Shown here: positions 1 to 11,227 of the stretch, piece by piece
Layout of the letters: each line of letters begins with the position of its first letter
How positions within the stretch are numbered: position 1 is the stretch's first letter
Assembly: GCF_000003815.2 (NCBI RefSeq)
Contig: NC_049985.1
Location: 24,266,981-24,330,980 of the forward strand
Length of the DNA: 64,000 bases
Source of the DNA: Branchiostoma floridae
Taxonomy: Eukaryota > Chordata > Leptocardii > Amphioxiformes > Branchiostomatidae
Direction: 5' to 3'
The notes under the pieces: generated by a model
The model's database searches: none
Told to the model about the DNA's origin: nothing
Seen by the model: only the letters and a program-made list of their open reading frames with translations
Made by a program: the position numbers and the translations under genes

Positions 1-92
1 TACTATAAAGAACTGATTGATGCACAGGAATTGATTGATTTTCAGGCATCAATATGGCAAACCTTTTCTTCTGACCTTGTCAACAATGTTAT

Positions 93-497
93 CCTGGTTA
101 CCATCTGGAAGGATATATAGTAGCTCACTCAGATGTTAATTATAAACTATATACGGTCCCTTCTCTGCTATTCCGTATTGGAACTTGGACATCTCTCACG
201 CCTGGAATATTTCATTCTCGTTGTCCAAATGTTGCACTAAGGCGCTGATTGGTCCCATCCGGATAGTAGATCGCTCCTATGGGTTTGCATTTGCTGCCCG
301 AAAGACTTGAAATGGTTAACTGATCTGATGATCACTCGAATCACTCGTTGGATTGGAATGCCTCTAGAACTCATTCCTTAATTCACTCATTAACTGACGT
401 CACCGCCCAAACGATTTGAATCTACAATTCCCCATATGGGTTAAGCAGAAGGGAACACAATAGCAAACTTAATGTTCAACCTGGATGGTACCCTGGC
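93..497. mobile_element. Non-autonomous TIR element, family A copy 1
   Basis: The left end reads CCTGGTTACCATCTGG near 93 and the right end, near 481-497, is its inverted partner CTGGATGGTACCCTGG. The interior shares long stretches with 8745-9430 and 23358-23757, for example GCGCTGATTGGTCCC and TTCACTCATTAACTGACGT. No transposase reading frame is present. It lies inside RBM26 intron 1. No clear target duplication was recognised. Confidence 0.7.
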
Positions 498-1161
498 GAG
501 TCTAAAAATTACGTTTAACTTGAAAGGAATCGTCCCTACCACTGGCTATAGTATCCTGGGTGCTTATGCTGACTTCTTTTCCATGCATTTATGGTTAGGG
601 AATTGGTGGCACTTGGCACAATATATTATAAACAGACCTGCAGCCACAGTTTCTTTGAATATCCCTATCACCTGTTTTCTCTTAAATAGTTTTCTTACGT
701 TTACAATCTAGTCCATGTATTATTTCTCTTGCTTTTTTGCTTTTTCTTTTTTTGCCATTTAATCAAATATGTGCTATCAATTGAACCTCACAACCAATAC
801 GTACAATTCTCCTGGCTATATTTTCAGACAAGTTTATAGCAGACTATATTTTATATCATAAAAGTCAATAAATTTATGAGATAAAAAGCCTGGAGCTTAA
901 CACACAAAACAACAATATTCCAAGTTCCTTCTTCTCCATAAATAGTATAATCTTATTCTTTCAATTAATTTTAAAGAGGACTCTATCAAATCGACTTCCT
1001 AGTGCGGAACACAAAACTGCAACGCCTCCCTTCCTTTCAATATGTACACAAAAACGTACACCCAGTACGATCTACTCAAATGGTATTCCCCATTTTCAAA
1101 CGCAGAATAACCTATCCTAACATAAGAGGATGCAATGTTTGGGAACAAATGTTATACTTAC

Positions 1162-1220
1162 ATCGGAGAAAGCGTGTTTGCCAGCCAGGTTTTGAAGGCT
1201 TCTACGTTCTCGATCGGCAT
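1162..1220 (-). CDS. RBM26: First coding exon of an RBM26/RBM27-like RNA-binding protein (partial gene)
   Basis: The minus strand from the ATG at 1220 encodes 19 codons beginning MPIENVEAFKTWL and ending TLSP plus AT. A strong GTAAGT donor follows at 1161. Vertebrate RBM26 starts with a very similar block (IENFEALKSWL, then SKTLEPICDADP), and the split codon AT|C would restore the expected Ile-Cys at the junction. This is the start of the PWI-like N-terminal domain. RBM26/27 are nuclear zinc-finger and RRM proteins linked to nuclear RNA surveillance. I see no continuation exon in positions 1-1161, so intron 1 exceeds 1.1 kb and the rest lies to the left of the window. No in-frame ATG was seen immediately upstream. 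The call rests on 19 residues plus splice phase; RBM26 and RBM27 cannot be separated here. Confidence 0.6.
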
Positions 1221-2930
1221 GGCGAACAGAAAATGTGTTTTTCGGCAAGATCAAGCTGCTGGGACGATCACCAGACAAGTTCGAACCAACTTCGCCCTAT
1301 ATCCCCGTCTCGCTTTTCCTCTCTGTACGGCTGGTATAAGTCCAACGATTTCCTTCAACATATCAGGAGGAGATCTAGGTAAATTTTGGTGCGTTACTCC
1401 GATGGGAAAGTGTTCAATTTTTCCACTTGGTCATCGACATCGTTCTTCTATCCCACGAGTCACGCATTCAAAATGGCGGAATAGGAAGCTTACATTCTGT
1501 CTAGGGGGTGTTACAAATCTATGTTCATCTTTTTCTATCAGACCGTAATAGCAACAACTAGGCCAAAACATCGCAACATTCCATCTCAACTTTGTAAAAA
1601 ATTGCATTTTTTTCAAATTTATGTTTTTCTTGAAAAATATTCTTATGTCATCTTTGTCATCTTTGCCTGACGTTCTGAAATGTAATAGTCCGCCTCTCGT
1701 TCCCGAAGACGAGGTGTCGTTCCCAAGTATACGAAAGCCTGAAGCGACAATAAGAAAATTATGTTTCTTCAGATCATAGTCAAGACTTCCAAATCCGTTC
1801 CCAAATTTTCAAAATTAATTTCCAAGCCGCTACACTCGTTTTCAAACATTCCAGACACATGTTCGCTTGAGTTTGAGAATAGCTCTTGAAGTGTTCAATG
1901 GCAATGAGCTGAGTAAGCGTTTTCCTGTTGTCGCTCTGGGCTTTCGTACAAGCAGGAATGCTGCTGTTTTGACCCCGGGTCACGAGAAATGATGGGTGAA
2001 CGTCTGTATCTTCATCTTCTCCTTTGGTTTGAACACTAGGTATTATAGCGTACTTACGTCTATAAACGTCTTAAATAGAGATATACAGCAGTGTGTTTTC
2101 ATGCAAAGGAAGAACTAGGGGAGGTCATAACTGCAATTTCCAAGCGTATTTTTGATATCAAGGAGTTGCAATTGCATGTGATTTTTACCTCCATCTTGGA
2201 AATTTGAGGTATAGTTTTTGGTCTGTTTATGTGTGGGTCTGTGTTTCCGGATATTGGTGGTCTGACTTAAGAACCTATGGATGGATATAAATGTAATATT
2301 TGTTATTAAAGTGGATATATAATTAGTGGTTCAAGGGAAGATGTCAATTTTGGGCCCCCTGGTGTGTGACCTTGATACTGCAGCAGAACTTCCGTTTTTT
2401 GTTTTGTTTTGTTCTAGGCATTCTCTGGTCTTGGTATTTATTGCAGTTCAAGTATGTACGGACATCATGACTGACTGAGGGTAATAAAATAACAATTTAT
2501 ACGAAGGTTCAAGGTCCACATGCACAGGGACTGAGTCTGTACATTTTGGCTTCTAAGACGGATAAATTTTTTTTTTTTCATTGATGCGTACATGTAACTT
2601 TTTCAAAAGAGAAAAAAATACCACAAGGAAACAAATTGTTGCAATGCTTCTTATTTTATTTTCTCTATATTTTATCAAAGTAGATAATTCATGTTTTACT
2701 AAGGCACTTTGGCAATATCCTCTCACACAGTCAAAAGTGAAGGCTCTGATGACATAAGCTGCTACTTAGACCCAGCTGCCAATAGACCAATCATGGCTGT
2801 CCACCACAATTAGCAGTTCACCCAATGACAACATGGCAATTAATGGTTTGACCAATGGGAGAGTGGCTACATGACTCTGTCAGATATTTGGATTGTTATG
2901 TTATTACTTAGCATCTCTACGTATTCCTTT
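1221..2930. other. Upstream region of the RBM26-like exon; no further gene recognised
   Basis: The minus-strand 5' UTR and promoter of the RBM26-like gene should lie in roughly 1221-1700. Open frames of 60-140 codons occur on both strands but lack recognisable similarity, and several overlap the real exon antisense. From 1700 to 2930 the DNA is AT-rich with short homopolymers and no gene that I can support. Confidence 0.4.
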
Positions 2931-2939
2931 TGAAAGAGG

Positions 2940-3155
2940 TTCAACGTTCCAAGTACGTACTAGTATGCTTGTGCAGTGAGAAATTGTGGGTAAGATGTCA
3001 AAGGTCAAGGCCCATGAGACATAAACAAAACATTGTTATGCAAATTGGACAATGAGTCCACACAAGTATTGTTTACAAGTCAGGGGCCTTCACCTTTGAC
3101 CCTTCATCTTACCCACAATTCCCATTGCTGCACATGCTTACTTGGAACTTTGACC
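2940..3155. repeat. Foldback (inverted-repeat) element
   Basis: Arms of about 73 bp at 2940-3013 and 3083-3155 are imperfect reverse complements. Both carry AATTGTGGGTAAGATG and a GGTCAA(A)GG..AAGGCCC block. The loop is about 70 bp. No coding capacity is present. It resembles a hairpin MITE; no target duplication was identified. Confidence 0.65.
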
Positions 3156-3755
3156 GTGCTTATTACAGCCACAATAATCACAATTTTTATAAAATCCCAG
3201 AGGAAAAAAAGGGTTCAAGTCTACATTTATTTGACAAGAGTTAACAAAATACACTTGCTTCTGAGACAAACAAAGATCATGCAGAAAATATTTTTTCAGT
3301 GAGTCATGCTGTCAAAGCTTTATGGCACCTAATGGCTGTCCAAACAAAGTATCAAAATTATTAATATATCATAATTCACAGTAGTCTGGAAACATGCATT
3401 CAGCCTACTAATGCCTATTCTTTATCCACCTCAAAACTGAAATATCCCAACCAAGTTGTGTAGCCTGTCAAAATCTATGATACAGATATGCAAAAAAATA
3501 TGTCGCTATACTGTCACAATATATTTACATACTGGTGCACGATATCATATAATAAGAATTCAAAGTATTTCTTCACATAAAATTTTTGAGAAATATATAC
3601 AAGTATCATCGAATGCTGAAAGTGTAGGACTCAGTACATGTTGAACAGAAGACAAAAATACACTGCAGATTTTTTCTGATTTGGCCACCTAATTCAATTT
3701 CTCCTAAAATAAAGAAATTGTTTGTAAGAAAAGAGGGATGATTTCTTGAAGTTGC

Positions 3756-3761
3756 TTTATT
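3756..3761 (-). terminator. Candidate poly(A) signal for the TTC29-like gene
   Basis: AATAAA on the minus strand, about 330 bp past the TAG stop at 4088. Between them is non-coding sequence, consistent with a short 3' UTR. Position alone supports it. Confidence 0.35.
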
Positions 3762-4087
3762 CACTGTCATTCAGTCTCGAGTATTTCAATGAACTGCAGA
3801 CTACCAATTGAAAGTGTATGTGGTCTGCTATGGAAATATACCTGTCACCAATCCCCACCCATGTTTAAGACCTCGTTTATACCAGGATTCGCAAATCAGG
3901 ATTCACTCATACACAGAAATGTTCCCCTATTACGCCAAATCTCCGTATAATTAACGATAACTCAGCGAATCAGGATTAATTCCGGATTTGGACTGTTCAA
4001 ACGAGGAACATTCAGCGAATCAAGGTCAATCTCAATTTGCAAATCCTGGTATGAACAGGGTTGAAAATTATGACAAGACCCCCCTCC

Positions 4088-7000
4088 CTATGAGGCCGGT
4101 TCTTCTTGTGGCGTTTGCTCGTCTGCGCCCTCTGCTGTTTCCTCTCCCGCTGTGGCGTCCGTCTCCGCTACGGGCTCGGGCTCCGAAACTTCCCGCGGTG
4201 TGTCCTCCTCGCTTGTAGCCGTCTCCTCACTCGCTGTGTGACCCAAGGGGGCTGTGGAAAGAAGACAGAGTCAGACAAACATTGTAGCTCCGTCCTCCCG
4301 TCCTTTGACGGAATTTTGCAGCTGGGGCCGGAAAAATTTTTTCCCACTCCGTCCTCTGTGACGGACAAAAATAATAGAATTTGTGTAATTTTTCACCAAA
4401 ACAGATGCCATTGAACAGCTTAGTCTGCCAGCAAAGTTTACACCTCAAAATGCAGGAAACAGAGTTTCAGAGGGTCTAGATTTCAAAATTTTCCAGGGGA
4501 GCATGCCCCCAGACCCCCCTAGGAAGGGAGCTTGATAGGATTCAAAATTGAGGGGATGGAAAATGAGTTCAGGCTGGCTACAACCCTGTTGTAGCTTAAA
4601 AGTTCATAAGCTTAGAATCATACTGAGACAAAGTTAAACCGGACTGCTTCCATGATGTCATTTTAAAACCTGCTCTCCAAAAGTGTTACTGACAAAAGGT
4701 AGTGGATGCTAACCTGAAATGTATGATTGTTTCCAAAATCTAATTGCTATTCGGCCTATCTTATTACCTGAATGTCTCACCTTCAACAAAGTATAACAGG
4801 TTGTGTATGATTCTAAAAAGGTTCCATGTGTACTTTGATGGAACATGTTTATTTTCCTGGTACATTGTGTTTCTGACATATCAGAATTGTAAAGATCTTT
4901 GCACATGTTTGAAAAAGGACTTCTCACCTCTCTCTCTGATTGGTTGGTCGAACTCGTCAAATCTGACGTCCTTCCATTCGATCATTCTCTCCATCTGGTA
5001 TCTCATAGGAGTTTGCAGGTGTCCCGCATAGTCCTCCAGTCTGTGGTGGGCGTTGGAGACCCCGTACTGTACCCGCGCTGCCGCCATCATCCCGGGGTTG
5101 TTCAGCTCCCGCGCTGTTTCGTACGCCTTACCGAAGTACTGACAGGCGTGGCCATACTTGCCCTGGAGGGATGATAGATTAGAAAGTCATGACCAGGGCC
5201 GTCTCCAGCTTGAAATGTTTTCCCGTCCCACCAGGGTTGTACCCAGCCAGAAATCATTTTCCATCCCCTCAATTTTTAATGGCTAATTTTCCACAGCATT
5301 TCTATGGAAAAGTTTGAAATCTAGACCCTCTGAAACGCTATTTTCTGCATCTTGAGGGTCAAATTTTGCTCACAGAGGACGGAATGGGCAAAATTTTTTT
5401 CTGGCCCCAGCTACTAAATTCCGTCAAAAGACTGAAGGACGGGTGCTGGCTAGTTTGGGAGCCCGTGTTGTTGATTTTCCTTGTGAAAGATGTCATTTGA
5501 AGCTTACCTCGTATGGATTTCAAAGTACATGTTCAACAGTTTCATGTCATTTTTGAGACGGATGGATTAGATTTTCAGACCCAAGACAGAAGGACAGTAT
5601 TCTTCCACCACCTTTTACCTCCTCGGTACCGAAGTCTGGATCGATTTTTACACCTGGGTGGAGTTGTGTAAAGTGCATTTCCAAAGGGCTCAATGTATAG
5701 CCAGAAATGTGGAGTCTAACCTATGACCTGACACATTATAAGCAGCTTTAAAGTTTAAGCATTTGCAGGATAAATGGACGTTAACTGTGGCTTTTCTGAT
5801 TTTTCGTTTCATTTTAGTCTCAATCTTGTGTCCACTTGCTTCACTACTCGTCCTTTCAATGCCACAGCATTCAATACAGGGAGCAGATCAGGGATTTGAA
5901 TTAAAATTCCAGCAAAGAAATATTTTGAGGGGTTCTGATTTATCAATTTTCCACTTACCAGTGAGTTATAGATGACCCCCAGACAGCTGCAGGCGTTGAC
6001 CAGTGCAGTGTCCTGGTGGGTTCTCTCTGCAACATCCACAAACGCCTCCAGGTACTGGATGGACTCTTCAATCTTTCCCTGGCTGTAGAGATGATGACAT
6101 GAACATACATGACTTTTTTGTATCAATATATCATGATGATAATAGAGACATAGTGACAGAGGCATTATTGCTATATATGTGATATAGATGTACCAAATTT
6201 CCAGTTTCAGGAGGGAATCATACAAAATTACTTAAACACAGAGTTTTTATTTGTTAAGAGTTGTAGGGCAGTAATGGATGAAGTTATAAAAGTGCTTTTC
6301 TCGTGGGGGATTTTGCACACAAACAATGCCATTCTTGTAAATTAGCGAAAAACCCTCAATGACTATGACAAAAGTGGTTTGTGTCTGGTTCAAATTTGCC
6401 TAATTCAATTGAATAGTTGCTACACAAGGACCACCTGGCCAATGTGACTACACTTTCGTGATTCGTTAGATAATTTCTTCCCGTTGACACATTTCATGGG
6501 TCCCCCAAGTACTAGTAGTCTTTTTGGCAGTTTTGACTCAGACTGTGATTCTTCTCCACACTATACACTCAGTTACACAATATCTTAAGACACATTAGCC
6601 ACATATTGTTCAACTTTTTAACCAGTCGAAAAAACTGTACAACAAGAATCGTTACTTTGTTAGGATTGTTAAAAATAAAACAGTACCTCTCGTAAGACTT
6701 GGCGATGGCCTCACAAGCCTGCCCAAACCCCATGTCATCTCCGTTAGCTTTACAGATCTCCAGGTAGCCATTTAGGTACTGTGGGATGGGATGGGAAATA
6801 TAAAGATATTAGTCTCAAAGCATAATACAACAAAATAAAAATAGCTGAAGAGTAGTGTCAGAATTAACAAAATTAATGTACAGTACTGTTGTAGATAGTC
6901 TGACAGCAATAAATAAACTATATCTGACCAGAATTGCTGTCTCTGAGTCCGCACTACTCTCGTAAGCCTTCCCCAGTCTGTAACTGGCCAGACCTTCCTT

Positions 7001-10000
7001 GTAACTGTCTCCACCTATAGAAAATTACAATAAAAAATAATATTGTCAGACTGTCTTTTGCATTTAACCCTCATAGTTGAAATCTCATAGCTGAAATCTT
7101 TAAATTTGATCAATGACAAAGACACTGAATATAGGATTGTCTCAATTATTCTCTCAAAACATTTTGAACAAAAATCATCAATGATTGAAACTACTTTATA
7201 CCGTCACAATCACAGTTCAGAAAATATGTTACTAAGTCTCAGTGTGTAGCTTTTTATTTGGTTTATTTATTTGTTTGGCTGTTTACAGACAGCCAGGGCT
7301 GCCCAACTAGCCATAGACTATTGTCAAGGGCTAGCCCTGGGAGAGAACAATTATACCTGTTACATATAATCATTGCAGTAAACATTATCAACATAAAATC
7401 ACAATCATAAACATTAGCAAAACGGTTACAAAATGTGTAGTGTGTAGCTTTCCTATAAATGACCAAATAATTTGTTCAAAGCTGTACATTCAATTTTACA
7501 AAAATAGATATTAGACTTCATTCCTGAACATTAAGTGAAAGAAGAAGCCTCATCTCACCTTCTTTTGCCATCTCGAAAGCCTTTGCGAGGTACTGTATGG
7601 CGCCCTGCGGATCCTGAGCCTTCATCTGATCAGCGATGGTCGTGTAGATCCGACTCAAGTGGTCACATGACGAGGCTTCCAGCGTCTTCCCGCTCGCGTC
7701 CTTCCAGTTCCGACCGGACGCCAGCTCGTGGAACTCGACAAAGTGCTGTGCAGCTCTGTCGTACTCTCCTGTGGAGAGGTTTCATAATAAAACTTGAATC
7801 TACAATATGCTTTATTCCAGTTGTGGCAGCAATTTGGGATTTTCCGGGGTCATTGCACCAAAACGAGGCTAGCATGGCCATGATTGTTTATAGTATAGGT
7901 AGGCTATGTAAAACTCATCATAGACCAGAGACAGATTAGACTAGAGAAGTTCACCCTTCTGTGGACTATAGAAATAGATTGTGTCACGAGGTGATAAACC
8001 AATTCCCCCAACAAGTCCATTGGTTAGTGGCCCTGCCTATGAACCAAGAAGCAGTGAGTTTGAATCCCGGCTGTTAACTCAAAATGCACGTTATTAGAAA
8101 GGCCTACAGTCCTTATGATGGGACATTAAGTTATGGTCCACTGTTCATTGTGCTTGTCGAAAAGAGCTAGTGGAATTTCTACAGTACAATGAACCTGTAA
8201 ATCATGTACATACTGTTTTCTCTGTCACGACCAGTGGAAGATTAGCTCTTCTTTGGCCTAAACTGGTTCGAGATCACTTTCACTTTTAATGTGTTCCATA
8301 CGCAAATTCTGTTCTTAAAGCACGTTCAAATTTTGACAAACGATTTATCACCACTTGTAACGCAAGTAGAGCGACAATAGTGCCATGAAAGCTGTTTTTA
8401 TGTCTGCAAAGTATTACCTCAGAGTCTTCTATAATTGTATTTGTAATGGAAGACCTGACATCACGACATCAATCCAATACAAACAAAAGCTCACCTCTCT
8501 CTTCGTACGCCAGACCGATGTTACAGTTGGCCTCGGCCTCTTTCCTCCTGCCGTCTCCGCGTACCGACAGGCTGGTCTGCAGGCAGGCCTGGAAGAAGTG
8601 GTCAGACAGCCAGGTGTCGCCGGTACTCTGGAAGTACTTGGCCAGCTGGTACTGACAGTGGTACACCTCCTCCATATTACCTGGGACAATGGCATGGTAC
8701 AACCGGGATTATTTCGGATCCACTAATAGTATTAGTAATAGGTTGGTCATGGTACCATCCAGAAAGTAGTTCAGTCCGGCTCCTATGCACTCTATACAGT
8801 CGCTTCTAGCTCTGACGTTCATTATACACTATATACAGTTGCTTCTCTGCTGTTCTGTCTGGGATCCTTGACCATGTTAAGGTCTGGAATTGTCCAAATT
8901 TTGGACGTAGGCGCTGATTGGTCCCAAAACTTAAGCAAATTATGGAACAAATTTAAGCGCTCGTTTGAACAGGTGTTCCGACACCCGAAAAGCCCTCCGT
9001 CCACTTGCGGGATCCTACCAAGGAACAGTTGTATGGCAATATTCCTGCCATATCAACCATCATCAGGGAGCGTAGGACCAGATTTGCCGGCCATTGTTTT
9101 AGAAACAAAGCTGAGCTTGCTAGTGAACTCATACTGTGGAAGCCAACACACGGGTATGCACATGCTGGGTGTCCTAGACTAACATACATAGACCAACTTG
9201 CATGTGATGTGGGGCTTTGGGTGGAGGACCTTAAGAACGCTATGGAGGACAGAGAAGTCTGGAAGGAGAGGGTGAACTTGGTCCGGGCAAGCAGCCCGCG
9301 ATGATGATGAGAACCCTTTCCTTGATTTGGTCATTAACTGACGTTAGCATCAAACAGTTTGAATTGAAGGTCTCTAGACGGATAGCAGACGCGAACATAA
9401 GACCGAGCTACTATCCGGATGGTACCCAGGGTGATAATATCTGTTTGCTGTGTAAGTAAGCTGAAGTTCCAGTTTTAACTGCTTGTTGGCACTGAAACAC
9501 TGAATAATAATTGCTTCAACATGTCAAATACACAAGGAGTGTGAAAAATGCATAAGAAATGCATATAAAAATACGAAGCAAGTACACGAAAGATGCTACA
9601 TCTCCTTGAAGATTACTCTTAAGCCTGCTTAGTGCAAACTGTGACTGAAAAAAACTTGTAAAACTCACCCATTCTCCTGGCAGCCTCTCCTCTCGTCAGG
9701 TAGTGTTTGATCTGGTCCAGCTTCTCTGGTTGGTCCTCCAGCAGAGGCTCCTGCCATAGCAACGAGTCTGGCCCCGCCTCCTCCCTCTCATCCTTCCTCT
9801 TCTTCATCAGCTGGAACAGCTCTGTGAAGGACTTGTGGAACCCTTCTCTCAGCATCTCCAGGCACAGGTTGTGTTTGTAGGAGTTACGATATCTGTCAGG
9901 AGGGGGGAGAAGTAGTAACCTTTAGACATTCCAAGTCCTAAATACCCCAAATTTGGACGCTAGTACACTGAGATGACGCAACCATGACGAGAAGCCAGCA

Positions 10001-11227
10001 CACATTGAAGGGGAGACTTACGTTCTTTATTCCTTGTATAATATATAAAAAGTGTAAACTGGCAGTTACAGTACAGGCCTCGAAATACTTTTTTTAGCCA
10101 GGTTGCGCAGGCGGCAACCTGAATCAAAAACTAACTTGCGCCATCAGCATTTCAGGTTGCGCCACTTCCAAGTTGTTACTCTCTCCAAATTAGCTTAGCA
10201 ATTATCTCATTGTACTTATCGGCAAGGACGTTAGGCAGTCCATGAATTTTCGTATTAACATTGTCGAAGTTTCATGCCTTGCTGCGTGATTTTTCCCATG
10301 AACACAGCGTTGCATGGGTCATCAGATATTCCACCTATAGCAGCGCCCAGGCGCGCTACGTCACGCCGAATTGGCCAATGGGGTGCGACTCTCACAATTC
10401 GCGAGATGTGAGTTAGTGCGAGATTTTGCGCGAGACTTGAAGGTAGATTTAAAATGGCGGCTCTATAGCGGCCGAAATCCGCAAATTTGGAACTTTGAAA
10501 ATTAGGGCTTACCAAAGGCGTTCATCCCCAAAACAGGGTGTACATTTTCTGATATCTTTTTAGTAAAGGGCCTGTAACTTAAGGATGGTTTTGTTTACCC
10601 AAAAATAAAGTTGCGCCGTGCGCAACCTGACTTACTGAACAACTTGCGCACAGAGGAAACTACTTGCGCGGCAGGGGTGGGCAAGTGGTTAATTCGAGCC
10701 CTGCAGTAACAATATTTTTTCAAGCAGGGTTTGGGTCAGGGAGGAAATAGTAGTCTCTTTAACCGGCTTGGTCCAGTAAAAAAATCCTGACTACCTGGGG
10801 TACTGCTATCTCCGTGACCCAACCTCTTCTTGGAGAATACTTTGGCACAACTTTCCCAGCTTTTTAGTAGAGAGATGCGCACTGATTCAATCATTGAATC
10901 AATGTACCAAGTCCTAATCATATTTGCCAACAAGAACAGAATTTTTTTTTTTTTAACATGCAGTACATGGCATGTAATGATATTATCAAGTTGGAATAAA
11001 AGTCCTTACCTTGCTGTCTCTAACTTGTCCAATTCTGGTTGTTGAACTCGCAGGTTCTGTTGTTTCATCAGCATATCTCTGTCCTTCGTGCCCTGAACTC
11101 TCTTCACTGGTTTGAGGGTAGGTTTGGGGGCCCTCCCCTTGGGCGGGCTGGGCATGCGCCGCTGTGGTATACTGGCACCCCCCATGTAGATCCCCTGGTT
11201 CGGGGAAATGGCTGGTAAAGTGGCCAT
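4088..11227 (-). CDS. TTC29: Tetratricopeptide repeat protein 29 homologue, nine coding exons
   Basis: Coding exons in transcription order: 11227-11010, 9892-9669, 8680-8495, 7768-7559, 7014-6929, 6778-6687, 6082-5959, 5162-4928 and 4251-4088. All junctions are GT-AG and phases close to give 512 aa (human TTC29 is about 475). It matches remembered TTC29 sequence at YRNSYKHNLC, HKSFTELF, QPEKLDQIKHYLTR, the KEAEA helix and QACEAIAKSYE. Residues about 70-450 are helical TPR-type repeats. The last about 50 residues are an acidic Glu/Ala/Thr-rich tail. TTC29 is a ciliary/axonemal protein needed for sperm flagella in mammals and linked to intraflagellar transport. Exon 6 uses a weaker GTCAGA donor. 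Introns carry a SINE, a LINE fragment and several DNA elements. No frame breaks were seen. The start is the first ATG with family-like MATLP sequence. Confidence 0.88.
4285..4588 (-). repeat. Dispersed repeat B, minus-oriented copy in the TTC29 last intron
   Basis: Read on the minus strand it begins CAGGGTTGTAGCCAGCC at 4588 and runs through CTAGACCCTCTGAAAC and CTGGCCCCAGCTGC to about 4285. The same series occurs in the opposite orientation at 5232-5452. It includes a GCATGCCCCC palindrome near 4501. The CAGGG start resembles DNA-transposon termini, but the far end is undefined. Confidence 0.65.
5232..5452 (+). repeat. Dispersed repeat B, plus-oriented copy
   Basis: It starts CAGGGTTGTACCCAGCC and continues with CCATCCCCTCAATTTT, CTAGACCCTCTGAAAC and CTGGCCCCAGCT, matching 4285-4588 inverted. 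The two copies flank TTC29 exon 8 (4928-5162). The internal GCATGCCCCC segment of the other copy is absent here, so this copy carries a deletion. Confidence 0.65.
7798..7915 (+). repeat. Fragment of the long foldback family seen at 51-53 kb
   Basis: The sequence from about 7822 (TTCCAGTTGTGGC, then TTTCCGGGGTCAT and GCACCAAAACGAG) matches the outer end of the large inverted repeat at 51223-52898 with scattered changes. Only one arm end of roughly 100 bp remains. It is intronic in TTC29 between exons 3 and 4. Confidence 0.6.
8015..8240 (+). mobile_element. tRNA-derived SINE, second family
   Basis: The 5' part has an A-box-like TGGTTAGTGGCC and a B-box-like GAGTTTGAATCCC about 35 bp later, as in RNA polymerase III promoters. 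Downstream is GATGGGACATTAAG followed by GGTCC, a core also present in the SINEs at 20215 and 40688 (GATAGGACGTTAAA then GGTCC). The 3' part is unlike those copies. It lies in a TTC29 intron. Confidence 0.55.
8745..9430. mobile_element. Non-autonomous TIR element, family A copy 2, interrupted by a LINE fragment
   Basis: The left end is GGTACCATCC at 8751 and the right end is its complement GGATGGTACCCAGG ending at 9430. The interior matches copies at 93-497 and 23358-23757 (TGTCCAAATTTTGGACG, then GCGCTGATTGGTCCC). The block from about 9011 to 9310 is not in the other copies and encodes LINE protein, so it is a later insertion. Confidence 0.75.
9011..9310 (+). pseudogene. RTE-like non-LTR retrotransposon, ORF2 C-terminal fragment
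   Basis: One frame of about 98 codons ends at the TGA 9302-9304. It carries the C-terminal signature of RTE-type endonuclease/reverse transcriptase proteins: LYGNIPAIS, RERRTRFAGH, a P-THG...G-P-RLTYIDQL block and a final DREVWKERVN. The 3' end is a short TGATGATGA run, typical of RTE elements. The reverse transcriptase core is absent, so it is a 5'-truncated dead copy inserted into family A copy 2. Confidence 0.75.
10074..10703. mobile_element. hAT-like non-autonomous DNA element with 5-bp target duplication (copy 1)
   Basis: Termini are CAGGCCTCGAA on the left and, inverted on the right, CAGGGCTCGAA. The element is flanked by direct repeats CAGTA at 10069-10073 and 10704-10708. Subterminal blocks on both sides carry inverted GGTTGCGC / GCGCAACC words (10100-10160 and 10611-10630). 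The 630-bp interior has no transposase frame. It lies in TTC29 intron 1. The second copy is at 18262-18988. Confidence 0.8.

Noticed and set aside
1002-1548. Two plus-strand frames of 126 and 137 codons
   Set aside because: They overlap each other and lie antisense to the RBM26-like first exon; no similarity or start context.
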